A stretch of 64,000 bases of DNA from Thalassoglobus neptunius (GTDB lineage: Bacteria; Planctomycetota; Planctomycetia; Planctomycetales; Planctomycetaceae): assembly GCF_007859735.1 (NCBI RefSeq), contig NZ_SIHI01000001.1, forward strand, positions 280,848-344,847. Reading direction: 5' to 3'. The translations under genes were made by a program, and so were the position numbers. This document shows, piece by piece, positions 55,898 to 64,000 of this stretch (its first letter is position 1; the number at the start of each line of letters is the position of its first letter). Below the pieces are notes generated by a model that searched no databases, was not told where the DNA came from, and saw only the letters and a program-made list of their open reading frames with translations.

Positions 55898-57367
55898 TTA
55901 AGACTCACTCTTGCGTCGCTGAAGAAGTCGCAGTGCGGGTTTTCCAGCAAAGGCCAGCACGAGGAGTGCGATCAAGCAAACGCAGATCGGACGAGTCAAG
56001 AATGGTGTGAAGTCTCCCGAGCTGGCAATCAAACCAGCGCGGAGTTTTTCTTCAACCAACGGTCCAAGGATCAGTCCCAGAATCAGAGGGACGACCGGAA
56101 CGAGACATGCTTCCAGAAAGAAGCCGACGATACCGAAGGCGACCATGACACCAACATCGAACATGCTGTTGTTGATCGCATAAGCTCCCACCGTCGAAAA
56201 GACCAGGACCGCTGCCAGGACCACTCTGCGTGGCAGCATCTGAATGAGACCGAATGCCCGGATCCCCAGCCACCCACAGGGAATCAAAAGCACTTGCGTG
56301 ATCAGCGCGACAGAAAAGATGGACTGAATTTGGGCGCCTCCTTCTTCGAAGAGCATTGGACCGGGGCGAATCCCGTGAACCATCAGCACTCCCAGAACGA
56401 TCGCGGTAACAGCATCGCCCGGAACTCCGAAGACGAGTGCCGGAATCCACGCCCCAGCGACTGCAGCGTTGTTGGCACTCGTCGGAGCAACAACACCGTC
56501 GACAGCTCCTGTTCCGAATTTCTCTGAATCTTTGGAGGTCGTTTTCGCCAGACCGTAAGCTCCCCAGGCAGCGACGTCAGCTCCCGCCCCCGGAAGTGCA
56601 CCGATGATGGTCCCTAACAACGCGGATTTGACCACCAGCCACTTTCTCTTCCAGATCTCAGGAATCGTCGACAGGAAGGATGTTCGTTCCCCGGTTCCGG
56701 AACTTGAGCCGAGGGTTTGTTCGCCCTGCACATTTCGAAGCACTTCTGCGACGCCGAACAAACCAATCATCACAGGAATAAAATGCAACCCGGCCAGAGC
56801 ATCGATGTTGTCAAAGGTATAGCGATGCGCATTGCTCACCACGTCCTGTCCGACTGTTGAGATCAACACTCCAATGACAGCTGCCATCAGTCCCTTGGAC
56901 GTTTGCCCCATCGTCACCATCGCACTCATCGAAAGCCCGAAGACACCGAGCCAGAAGTACTCATAGTCACCGAATTTCAATGCGAATTTAGCGAGTTGCG
57001 GCGCAATCACAATCAGTGTCGCGACGCCAATGATCCCGCCGATCGAACTGCAGAGCAAGTCGATCATGAGCGCGAAGTTGCCCCGCCTCTTCCGTGCTAG
57101 CTGAAACCCATCCAGCGTTGCTGCGGCTGAGGCAGGAGTCCCGGGAATTCGAAGCCATGTCGCGGGGATATCCCCGGCAAAGATCGCAGTGAAGCTGACT
57201 CCGATGATCATCGCCAGCCCGGCCGTCGCACTCATGTGATAACTGATCGGAACAATCAGCGCGACAGCCATCGTCGCGGTCAATCCAGGAGTTGCGCCGA
57301 CAAAAATGCCGAGCAACATCGCCAGAATCCAGGGTAACAGAACCGATAGCTGTAGCAATTCGCTCAT
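55898..57367 (-). CDS. tctA: TTT transporter large membrane subunit TctA (second system)
   Basis: A 489-residue DUF112/TctA permease. Family signatures are LLGIFVGATPGLTATMAVAL, WLRIPGTPASAAATLDGF near 70-90, LGTIIGALPGAGADVAAWGA near 255, and TSANNAAVAGAWIPALVFG. It pairs with the TctB and TctC encoded just upstream on the same strand (gap 36 nt). It is only distantly similar to the first TctA at 15047, so the two systems are not a recent duplication. Confidence 0.93.
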   Translation of the reverse strand: MSELLQLSVLLPWILAMLLGIFVGATPGLTATMAVALIVPISYHMSATAGLAMIIGVSFTAIFAGDIPATWLRIPGTPASAAATLDGFQLARKRRGNFALMIDLLCSSIGGIIGVATLIVIAPQLAKFALKFGDYEYFWLGVFGLSMSAMVTMGQTSKGLMAAVIGVLISTVGQDVVSNAHRYTFDNIDALAGLHFIPVMIGLFGVAEVLRNVQGEQTLGSSSGTGERTSFLSTIPEIWKRKWLVVKSALLGTIIGALPGAGADVAAWGAYGLAKTTSKDSEKFGTGAVDGVVAPTSANNAAVAGAWIPALVFGVPGDAVTAIVLGVLMVHGIRPGPMLFEEGGAQIQSIFSVALITQVLLIPCGWLGIRAFGLIQMLPRRVVLAAVLVFSTVGAYAINNSMFDVGVMVAFGIVGFFLEACLVPVVPLILGLILGPLVEEKLRAGLIASSGDFTPFLTRPICVCLIALLVLAFAGKPALRLLQRRKSES

Positions 57368-57403
57368 GTTGAGAGCAACTCTTCGGAGGGCAGAAGGAGG
57401 AAC

Positions 57404-57988
57404 TTAAAAGAACTGCAACTGTTGAATTGCTTGGGGAAGCATGACTTGAAATAGATTCACAAACAGGACATAGACCACAGCGCTGATGGATGCGGTCGCG
57501 ATGACTGCTTCGCTCCACGGGCTGCCAAAGTTCTTCAGGACAAGAATCCCAAACACGATCGTTGCAACGATAAATCCAAACGTCGGCAGAAGGATCACGT
57601 ACCCGATCAACAGTCCGAGAGTGACAAGCGCCCGCAGGTTTCCCCGGCGACGTTGTTTCGTTTCATCGACCGACAATTCTGAAGGGACTGGAAGTTGATC
57701 GCGGTCGGTTTGACTTTGTTGTCGTTTGCGCCATGCAACAGCAAATTGCCACAGACCACCAATGATCATGATGACTCCACAGGCGACCGGAATCGCTCGC
57801 GGGCCGGGATCGGATTGGCTCAGGGCAATTGCTCGAAAGTCTTTGGCGAAGTAAATCGCCGAGGCCCCCAGAATACAGAGAAACACGCCGTAGCTGAGCG
57901 TTCCAGTGAATTCCGAAAAGCCGACCGATTCAGGGGTGGGATCGTCAGGTGGCGGGGGGGAGTGGGCGGGGGTGTTCGTTTCAGTCAC
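57404..57988 (-). CDS. tctB: TTT transporter small membrane subunit TctB
   Basis: A 194-residue membrane protein of the TctB family. Four hydrophobic segments are visible, for example LSYGVFLCILGASAIYFAKD and AIPVACGVIMIIGGLWQFAV, with the second half FIVATIVFGILVLKNFG. A cytoplasmic loop rich in Gln and Arg separates the helix pairs. Its ATG overlaps the tctC stop (ATGA at 57985-57988), so the two are translationally coupled. Here TctB is separate, unlike in the first TTT operon. Confidence 0.88.
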   Translation of the reverse strand: MTETNTPAHSPPPPDDPTPESVGFSEFTGTLSYGVFLCILGASAIYFAKDFRAIALSQSDPGPRAIPVACGVIMIIGGLWQFAVAWRKRQQSQTDRDQLPVPSELSVDETKQRRRGNLRALVTLGLLIGYVILLPTFGFIVATIVFGILVLKNFGSPWSEAVIATASISAVVYVLFVNLFQVMLPQAIQQLQFF

Positions 57989-59013
57989 TTATGATATCCA
58001 GCCATCTCAATGACAGGTGTCCAGAGTGCTTCCTGTTCGGTCAGAAACTCTTTGAATTCTTCCGGTCCACGAACTTTCACAGCGAAACCGTTGAGCTTCA
58101 TGAATTCGAGGAACTCTTCAGAGGCTGCAATTTCTTCCGCTTGAGCCAGAAGTTTTGCCGAGATCTCCGGAGGCGTTTCTTTTGGGAGTGCGAGACCGCG
58201 CCAGCCGACGGCCGACCAGTCGATGCCGAGTTCCTTCAGTGTGGGGACCTCAGGAAAGTCAACATGGCGTTCGTCATCCATCACTGCGAGCAATCGCAAT
58301 TCGCCAGCATCGATTTGTGGCTTCGCTTCGGGAACGCTGACGACGACCGCATCGATATGACCGCCGAGAAGTTGCGTCCGAGCGGGAGCAGATCCCTTGG
58401 AAGGAACCCATGTCACCCGGTCCGGGTCAATTCCTGCTGCATGAAGCATTCCCACGCGAGCCAGATCCCAGATGCCTCCGCTTGCGGTCCCAGACATCTT
58501 CAACGGAGTGTCACCAGTGCGGACTTCTTCCAGGAATTCTTCGGCTGTCTTCCAGGGCGCATCAGAACGGACCACTAAAGCTGCGGAGTCAGCGTTGTAT
58601 TGAAGTAAGGGATCATAGTCACGAAACGTGAGGTCACTGATCCCCATCTGCTTCATCATGCTCAGCTCAACGGTAATCGCGCCCAGCGTATAGCCATCCG
58701 GTCGAGCACGCGCGACAGCAGAGTGGCCAATCGCTCCGCTTCCTCCTTCACGGTTCATCACCACAACAGGAGTCTCCAACCGCTGGTGAAGCTGGTCGGC
58801 CCAGAACCGCGAGCACTGATCCGTCCCGCCTCCGGCCGACCAGGGGCAAACAATCGTGATTGTCTTATTGGGGTAGTTGTCGATGGCAGCTTGTGGATCG
58901 GTTGAACACCCGAGAATAGCAAGACCAGCGAGGGTACAGCAGACTGTCAACACGCGAGAAATCTGCAAACGGGGACGACAATTCCTTAAATCGGACACAC
59001 GTAACTTGAGCAC
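57985..59013 (-). CDS. tctC: TTT transporter substrate-binding lipoprotein TctC
   Basis: A 342-residue periplasmic binding protein of the TctC/Bug family. The N-terminus carries a signal with lipobox ILGC. Ligand-loop motifs are ITIVCPWSAGGGTDQCSRFW and VVVMNREGGSGAIGHSAVAR, with a typical ARPDGYTLG. It captures an organic acid for the TctB/TctA permease encoded downstream. The natural ligand is unknown. It is the first gene of its operon. Confidence 0.93.
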   Translation of the reverse strand: MLKLRVSDLRNCRPRLQISRVLTVCCTLAGLAILGCSTDPQAAIDNYPNKTITIVCPWSAGGGTDQCSRFWADQLHQRLETPVVVMNREGGSGAIGHSAVARARPDGYTLGAITVELSMMKQMGISDLTFRDYDPLLQYNADSAALVVRSDAPWKTAEEFLEEVRTGDTPLKMSGTASGGIWDLARVGMLHAAGIDPDRVTWVPSKGSAPARTQLLGGHIDAVVVSVPEAKPQIDAGELRLLAVMDDERHVDFPEVPTLKELGIDWSAVGWRGLALPKETPPEISAKLLAQAEEIAASEEFLEFMKLNGFAVKVRGPEEFKEFLTEQEALWTPVIEMAGYHK

Positions 59014-59060
59014 TGGCAGGCTTTCAGTTCATGATGAGCACAAAAAACAGACCTTGCGTC

Positions 59061-59080
59061 GCATCATCCCAAGCTGATGC
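59061..59080. promoter_or_regulatory. Inverted repeat upstream of the second TTT operon (operator candidate)
   Basis: GCATCA (59061-59066) and TGATGC (59075-59080) are inverted copies 8 nt apart, located about 50-65 nt upstream of the tctC start, with flanking TTGC and GCAA on the two sides. It could bind a regulator; none is encoded nearby. Confidence 0.4.
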
Positions 59081-59153
59081 AAATATGCAACCGTTCTGCT
59101 TCGTCGCTCATGAGAATCAAAGCATCTCGAAGCCGTTTTAGTGACGACACCGA

Positions 59154-60473
59154 TCAGGAGTGAGAATCAGTTGCGTCCGGGGATGAATCCGGCTGCGACG
59201 TTCCCGCCATTGCTTCTCGTGCGAGAGTCGCGACCGCCCGAGACCGATTTCGCCAGCGCTTCCAGGTGGAATCCCACTTCTCTTGCATGTGCCCCCACGG
59301 AGACCCGGAGGATCTGTCGGTATGCTGATCAGAATTGACGAGAGACTCGTAAAGAGACAGCATCTTCTCAACGCATTGCTGTTGGGAAAATTCGCGCGCA
59401 GTTTCGATCGCTGCTTGTTCCAGCTTCTCGCGTTCGTCCGAATTCAGCTTGGCGAAGTGCTGAAGTTGGGCACAAAAGAGATCGAGATCTTCACTCGGGA
59501 CCAGGAATCCATTCTGCTGATCACTCACGATGTCGTTCACTCCCGTCGCTGCGATCGCAACGACAGGAGTGCCGGCAGCCATCGCTTCCCCGAGGACCAT
59601 TCCCTGCGTTTCTGAATGAGACGCAAACGGAAAAACATCCATCGCAGCGTAAGCATCGACCAGTTCTTGCCCCGTGAGAAATCCAGTCATCACGACACGT
59701 TCGCTCAATCCGCGGTTGGCGAAGGCTTTCTCCATTGGTTCTCGCTCAGGGCCATCTCCGACAATCAACACATCTGCGGAATCAGTCGTCTTCAGAAAAT
59801 CGCAGAGGACTTCGGTCAGAAAACGACAGTTCTTCTCCACAGACAAACGTCCCACGTGGCCGACGATCAGCTTCTCAGGATCGATCTGAAACTCTTCTCG
59901 AAAACGGGCACCATCGGCAGTGTCAAACTTCCGAATGTCCACTCCTGTTGGAACGACTTCCATGTTCGTCCGAATTCCTCTCTTGCCGAGGAGTTCCTGG
60001 ATTCCCGAACTCGGCACGATGATCTGATCGACAAGCTCACAGAATCCGGTGATCAGCTCGCCGATCGCTTCTTCCACCGAATGCGGCCAGTCGGTTTTCT
60101 CTTCGATGTAAACGGAGTAGCGAGTGTGATGGGTATAGACCAACGGAGTGCGGAATTCGATTGCTAACGACTGAGCCGTGCTCCCCAAAAGAAACGGATG
60201 GTGAGCGTGAATGATGTCCGGCTGAAATGGACGCAATTGCGGGATCAACAACGGCATCACTGGAATGGGGAGGGAATAGCGTCCTTCGTAGAAGTTGGGA
60301 ATCGCGGGGACGCGAACGACTCCGGGATCTGGATCGGGATTTTCCTCGTAATCCGGTGCGACGATGAGAACGTCGTGTCCCTGCTGTCGATATCCCTCAG
60401 CAAATTGCTCAATGCTTCGCGTCACTCCTCCAATCTGAGGGGTGTAAACATTCGTCAGCATCAAAATATTCAT
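59154..60473 (-). CDS. Glycosyltransferase family 4 protein
   Basis: A 439-residue GT-B fold enzyme. The ATG at 60473 has GGGAG 7 nt upstream and starts MNILMLTNVYTPQIGGVTRS, the usual GT4 opening with a Gly-Gly acceptor-site loop. The donor domain begins IVGHVGRLSVEKN near 235, and SHSETQGMVLGEAMAAGTPV near 315 is the EX7E motif. The extra C-terminal 60 residues are basic and Ser-rich. It would transfer a sugar from a nucleotide donor to a lipid or saccharide; donor and acceptor cannot be told. Domain layout resembles diacylglycerol glucosyltransferases. Confidence 0.93.
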   Translation of the reverse strand: MNILMLTNVYTPQIGGVTRSIEQFAEGYRQQGHDVLIVAPDYEENPDPDPGVVRVPAIPNFYEGRYSLPIPVMPLLIPQLRPFQPDIIHAHHPFLLGSTAQSLAIEFRTPLVYTHHTRYSVYIEEKTDWPHSVEEAIGELITGFCELVDQIIVPSSGIQELLGKRGIRTNMEVVPTGVDIRKFDTADGARFREEFQIDPEKLIVGHVGRLSVEKNCRFLTEVLCDFLKTTDSADVLIVGDGPEREPMEKAFANRGLSERVVMTGFLTGQELVDAYAAMDVFPFASHSETQGMVLGEAMAAGTPVVAIAATGVNDIVSDQQNGFLVPSEDLDLFCAQLQHFAKLNSDEREKLEQAAIETAREFSQQQCVEKMLSLYESLVNSDQHTDRSSGSPWGHMQEKWDSTWKRWRNRSRAVATLAREAMAGTSQPDSSPDATDSHS

Positions 60474-60620
60474 TGCCGCGCTCCCAGTGTTTGCAGACGA
60501 ATTCGAAGTTCGGACTCTCTGAAGGAGCCAACGTGACGCGAAACGAGCCTCTGCTTTCTCCATACTTCAACGACTGATGCAGATTGTCAAACATTTCGCT
60601 GGCAGCAGGACGCGAAGCAG

Positions 60621-61103
60621 CTAGATCAATGGAATGCGACCGAGTTGTCTCCTCACGACTGCCCATTGACCAGCATGCATCAACTGGTGACTTCCCAACA
60701 TCGAAAACAGGGCGCCGAAATTCGGGGCATAATCGATACCAGTTTTTTGATCGAGTTCATCGTCCGTCATCCTGTCGAGAATCTGCTTCGAGGCTGTTCG
60801 CTGCGCGCGGTACACCTCCAGCAACTCAGCTTTCTTGAGGAACCTCTCAGGATCGTCGATCGAGATCGTTTCCCGGGCATACATCATTTCAAATCCGTCA
60901 GGAAGATCGGGAACGGATTCGGCGTCGATCTGCATCATGAACTTGTGTTCTGAGAGAATCAAATGTCCGAACTGCCAGTTGATGTGATTCGCTCCCGTCG
61001 CTGGCCGCAACATCATCTCGTCATCAGTCAGACCCTCGAGGTAAGTCAGAGCAACCAGTTCCCCCGTCTCCATAGAGATTCTTAACGCTTCGCGACTGTT
61101 CAT
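60621..61103 (-). CDS. DinB family protein
   Basis: A 160-residue protein with the four-helix DinB/YfiT-like fold. Metal-ligand histidines are plausible at HINWQFGHLILSEH (residues about 40-53) and near the end at GSHQLMHAGQWAVVRRQLGR. Such proteins are often thiol-dependent transferases or metal-dependent hydrolases. The function here is unknown. It sits 147 nt upstream of the glycosyltransferase on the same strand. Confidence 0.85.
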   Translation of the reverse strand: MNSREALRISMETGELVALTYLEGLTDDEMMLRPATGANHINWQFGHLILSEHKFMMQIDAESVPDLPDGFEMMYARETISIDDPERFLKKAELLEVYRAQRTASKQILDRMTDDELDQKTGIDYAPNFGALFSMLGSHQLMHAGQWAVVRRQLGRIPLI

Positions 61104-61443
61104 GGATTTCCTCCTTTGATGTCGAAGTTACCGGGGACCACTTTGGTTGCGAAGCATTCTATTGTCTGTGCGTGAATCACTCATTTCACTTGAGTGCAAT
61201 TCTGATTCCTGAACGAACTGTACCTGCGATTCATTCCTCAGATTTCAGAGAGTGAATCGCTGACAAGTTTCTTCCGATTCAATACACTGTCACGTCCGTA
61301 GTATTCAGCCAACATATTGATATTCCACGGAATCGTCTGTTCATTCAATGCGCCGGAATCGCCTTCAGATTTCGGTTCCGAGATCAGCAGTGTTGTTCAA
61401 CGTTCATCGGGCGACGCTTCGCAATTTTAGTCAGGACATCATC
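61104..61443. other. Intergenic region between divergent genes
   Basis: About 340 nt holding the promoters of the DinB-like gene and of the aminotransferase. A frame upstream of the aminotransferase start (from 61348) is open but is not family-like. No RNA gene or strong hairpin was recognised. Confidence 0.35.
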
Positions 61444-62634
61444 ATGGTAGAGCGACCCAATAGCCCTGTTTGCCCTCCTCGTCGTGTTCTTATGGGGCCT
61501 GGGCCAAGTGATGTCTCCCCGAGCGTTCTGGCCGCTCTCGGTGCACCGACAGTCGGGCATCTCGATCCATACTTCTTGAATCTGATGGACGAAGTTCAGC
61601 AAATGCTTCGCGAACTCTTCCAGACAGAAAACAGCCTGACGCTTGCGGTGAGCGGAACAGGCAGTGCCGGAATGGAAACCTGCATCGTGAATCTTGTCGA
61701 ACCGGGAGACCGCGTGCTGATCGGGGTCAACGGCGTATTCGGCGGACGAATGGCGGACGTCGCCACACGCTACGGTGCGGAAGTTCGCACGATCGAACGT
61801 TCGTTCGGAGAAGTCTTCAGCACCGAAAAAGTGGCCGAAGCTGTCCGAGAGTTTCAACCGAAACTCGTCGGACTTGTTCACGCCGAAACATCCACCGGAG
61901 CCTGTCAGCCCATTCCGGAAATCTCGAAAGCTGTGCATGATCAAGGTGCCATGCTGTTGATCGATTGCGTCACTTCTCTCGGCGGAATCCCCGTCGAAAT
62001 CGACGAGTGGAATGTCGACGCAGCCTATTCCGGAACTCAGAAGTGCCTCAGCTGCCCGCCCGGACTTGCACCTGTGACGTTCAGCAAGCGTGCGGTCGAA
62101 GCAATGGATGCGCGAAGCTCAAAAGTGGCAAGCTGGTACCTGGACATGTCGATGGTCCGCAATTACTGGAGCGGTCAATCACGTGCCTACCATCACACTG
62201 CTCCCATCAACATGAACTACGCGCTCCACACCGCTCTTCGCGAAGCACTCGACGAAAGTCTCGAGGCGCGTTTCGAAAGGCATCACCAAAACCATCTGGG
62301 ACTCAGAGCCGGCCTCGAAGCACTCGGCCTGAAATACGCTGTCGACGAATCAATTCGTCTCCCAATGCTCAATGCCGTCCTCATTCCCGAAGGAGTCGAC
62401 GACAAGACCGTCCGAGGTCGCTTGCTGAATGAGTTCGGAATTGAAATCGGTGGAGGTCTGGGACCGATGGCCGGCAAGACATGGCGAATCGGTCTAATGG
62501 GAGCTGCTTCGACAACAAGCAACGTCCTCCTGTTCCTGGCCGCTCTCGAAAACTGCCTTCAATCTTCCGGCTATCAATTCACCGCAGGCGCCGGAATCGC
62601 CGCTGCGAATAACTACTTTTCGAACGTCAATTAA
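61444..62634 (+). CDS. Class V aminotransferase (alanine-glyoxylate or serine-glyoxylate type)
   Basis: A 396-residue PLP enzyme. [20 protein letters not shown] at residues 13-32 and [20 protein letters not shown] near 70 are the opening motifs. HAETSTG near 145 and [11 protein letters not shown] near 172 carry the PLP-ring and Asp contacts. [15 protein letters not shown] near 196-210 contains the Schiff-base lysine. The C-terminus ends with [12 protein letters not shown]. It should transfer an amino group from alanine or serine to glyoxylate. Which donor is used is not clear from sequence. The ATG at 61444 is chosen by homology. Confidence 0.93.
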   Translation: MVERPNSPVCPPRRVLMGPGPSDVSPSVLAALGAPTVGHLDPYFLNLMDEVQQMLRELFQTENSLTLAVSGTGSAGMETCIVNLVEPGDRVLIGVNGVFGGRMADVATRYGAEVRTIERSFGEVFSTEKVAEAVREFQPKLVGLVHAETSTGACQPIPEISKAVHDQGAMLLIDCVTSLGGIPVEIDEWNVDAAYSGTQKCLSCPPGLAPVTFSKRAVEAMDARSSKVASWYLDMSMVRNYWSGQSRAYHHTAPINMNYALHTALREALDESLEARFERHHQNHLGLRAGLEALGLKYAVDESIRLPMLNAVLIPEGVDDKTVRGRLLNEFGIEIGGGLGPMAGKTWRIGLMGAASTTSNVLLFLAALENCLQSSGYQFTAGAGIAAANNYFSNVN

Positions 62635-63159
62635 AAGACTTCATGCGATTCACAGAAGCCAAACCTATTCGCCCCCAACTTTCAAACTCCGCCTACCAGG
62701 AGCCGGGACCCGAAATTCCAAACCAACAATTCCGCGCCCCGGCCTCCACCTTTCTGAACACTCATCTCTACCCTGAACAACCAATCAAAAAGGACACGCG
62801 GAACACCACGCTCATCGGCAACGGTTTGACGACGTTCAAGAAGCACATCCAGCTCTTCCCGTTTCGCCCCCACAAAATGGCTCATCCACCGTTGGCCAAC
62901 ACTCCTCTCCGCCACTCGAACAACTCCCGCCGAACCGTACCTTGCCAAGCCAGTTCATGACTTCAAAGTATTGAATGCACCTTGCCGTGCAGAAAACATC
63001 AGGTTGTTCGTACAAATGCCAGATCACTTGACCGAAGCGGCCAAGTCGGGCAACTTCTATTTGGCGCGATTGAGTAGGTGGCTAATCTACGAGAAAACAG
63101 CGACGAAATCGAAGTATAATCCAGTCCGCCCCTTTTTCGCAGTGTAACAGGAAGAAGCC
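62635..63159. other. Gene-poor region with possible coding remnants
   Basis: About 525 nt without an intact gene. On the minus strand two overlapping frames look partly protein-like: 63027-62836 (MIWHLYEQPDVF..., with FEVMNWLGKVRFGG) and 62948-62682 (...AKREELDVLLERRQTVADER, then GVPRVLFDWLFRVEMS). They could be a decayed gene split by a frameshift. The plus strand is C-rich and its open frame is not convincing. Confidence 0.3.
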
Positions 63160-63903
63160 ATGGAAACCTTCGCTCAACTTGGCATTCCGTTTCCCCTTTA
63201 TGAAGCCCCTATCAAGGAAGCCAGTGATTACGCTGGAAAAACCACCTGCGGAGTCTGCGGAAATCACGATCAGCCTTACTTCATCCTGAACATTGGATGT
63301 GCCTTGATGGTCTCTTGCCCGAAGTGCGATGTATTGAACGGACTGGACGCGAACGACCGGCAAGACACGCCCTGTCGTTCGTGCGGCAACGAGATCAAGT
63401 TCTCCACCCCTTCAAATGATGACGGCGTTCACATCTGCTATTCATGTCTGCGTGAAGGGAAGGGAGCAATCACCAAAGATACCGAGTTTGGGATGGTTTC
63501 ATGGGAGCAAGCCATCGAGGGCAGGACTCATGGAGTCCCCGGTCTACAAACATCCGAGTTTGAAACCGTCACGACCGATCCAGACGGTGAATGGATCGGA
63601 GTGCTTCTTCCCCAAGAACATCTATTTGAACTTCTACGAACGCCGACTTTCGTTACGTGGCAGGGGGAGGTTTGGTTGTTTTGTTGTAAGAAGCCAATGA
63701 CCTACATCGGTGAATGGAAGTCAGTTGCCGCTTCGCTGGGGAAAGCGGAGGCTAAGAACAAGTTTGACCAGATGATGACCGACGACGCAAGGTCTTATCC
63801 TTGGGTCTGGGAAGGGGTATCGAGTGAAAGCGACAGCGTTTGCCTCTATGTTTTCCAATGCAAAGATTGCGGAAACCATCGGGCGAATTTTGATATGGAT
63901 TAA
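63160..63903 (+). CDS. CbrC-like (UPF0167) zinc-binding protein
   Basis: A 247-residue cytoplasmic protein. IPFPLYEAPIKEASDYAG at the start and four Cys pairs (CGVCG near 30, CPKC near 53, CRSCG near 72, CYSC near 90) suggest a multi-zinc N-terminal domain. Then KDTEFGMVSWEQAIEGRTHG, VLLPQEHLFELLRTPTF, QGEVWLFCCKKPMTYIGEW and a final CKDCG follow, a pattern I recall from CbrC-family proteins. E. coli CbrC is linked to colicin tolerance; the role here is unknown. It lies alone, tail to tail with the next gene fragment. Confidence 0.72.
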   Translation: METFAQLGIPFPLYEAPIKEASDYAGKTTCGVCGNHDQPYFILNIGCALMVSCPKCDVLNGLDANDRQDTPCRSCGNEIKFSTPSNDDGVHICYSCLREGKGAITKDTEFGMVSWEQAIEGRTHGVPGLQTSEFETVTTDPDGEWIGVLLPQEHLFELLRTPTFVTWQGEVWLFCCKKPMTYIGEWKSVAASLGKAEAKNKFDQMMTDDARSYPWVWEGVSSESDSVCLYVFQCKDCGNHRANFDMD

Positions 63904-64000
63904 GATAACTGCCTTCTCGCTTTCGCCATCACAATCTTGGCTGGCTGGGCAGGCTTGTAAGGGACGAAGCGGGGCGGCTTAGCTGGTTGATACGGCTTCA
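63900..64000 (-). CDS. C-terminal fragment of a Pro/Lys-rich protein (runs off right edge)
   Basis: On the minus strand the frame KPYQPAKPPRFVPYKPAQPA, then KIVMAKARRQLS, ends at TAA (63902-63900), overlapping the CbrC-like stop by 4 nt tail to tail. The short repeated KP-QPAKP pattern is typical of proline-rich linkers or tails. Only 32 codons are visible, so this is a weak call. Confidence 0.4.
   Translation of the reverse strand, partial: KPYQPAKPPRFVPYKPAQPAKIVMAKARRQLS

Noticed and set aside
1-64000. CRISPR arrays, insertion sequences, prophage
   Set aside because: No evenly spaced repeats, transposase, integrase or phage structural genes were seen in any frame.

Overview
The window looks like a chromosomal segment of a member of the Planctomycetota, probably of the Planctomycetales. 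This is inferred from gene content only: a PSCyt1/DUF1549/DUF1553 protein paired with a DUF1501 protein, a BBP7-type outer-membrane barrel, a formylglycine-type sulfatase, a DUF1080-FKBP fusion, flotillin FloA, and two tripartite tricarboxylate transporter (TTT) systems. There is no rRNA, CRISPR array, insertion sequence or prophage. One tRNA (anticodon CAT) is present.

Layout. 1-4685: DUF1501 protein (cut by the left edge) and a large cytochrome-like DUF1549/DUF1553/LamG protein. 5197-5964: SDR oxidoreductase. 6047-12914 (minus): a compact Tad/Flp pilus locus in the order pilin, pilin, pilin-like, cpaB, cpaF, tadB, tadC, with terminator-like hairpins between the small pilin genes. 13560-17930 (plus): a first TTT system in which TctC and TctB are one fused polypeptide, followed by TctA and an overlapping sulfatase. 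18043-18984: phosphodiesterase/phosphatase. 19041-23383 (minus): tight operon of LRR lipoprotein, mtaB, STAS protein, tmk and a LipM-like acyltransferase. 23960-29114 (minus): two coupled small genes, a very large probable PPi-type PEP carboxykinase, and a chorismate-lyase-like protein. 30126-38536 (minus): a heavy-metal efflux operon (TolC-like, Cys-rich exported protein, YHS-like lipoprotein, CusB-like, CusA-like). 38915-41524: a reading-frame-disrupted membrane protein, the tRNA, and two Cys-rich exported proteins, one metallothionein-like with 24 cysteines. 41753-46904: Tat-exported sugar isomerase-like protein, CoaC-like flavoprotein, DUF455 protein, BBP7 barrel and a basic Gln-rich membrane protein. 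46984-50820: FloA, an orphan GspE/PilB ATPase and a DUF1080-FKBP protein. 51123-55735: zinc-ribbon protein, dicarboxylate symporter, GlgC. 55898-59013 (minus): a second, conventional three-gene TTT system. 59154-64000: GT4 glycosyltransferase, DinB-family protein, class V aminotransferase, CbrC-like protein and a tail fragment of another gene.

How the genes work together. The best candidate for an under-described system is the metal region: an HME-RND pump with several extra metal-binding stations (two CPMHP/CPICGM-type modules plus a CPM...CGE tail in the adaptor, and a His/Asp-tailed YHS-like lipoprotein), accompanied by exported Cys-rich proteins inside and about 2-3 kb upstream of the operon. 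Next are the TctC-TctB fusion with a TTG start, the tandem pilins, the frame-disrupted membrane gene at 38915-39533, and a 26-nt hairpin repeat placed exactly on the TAG stop codon of two unrelated genes. All functions are read from sequence motifs; no database search was run.
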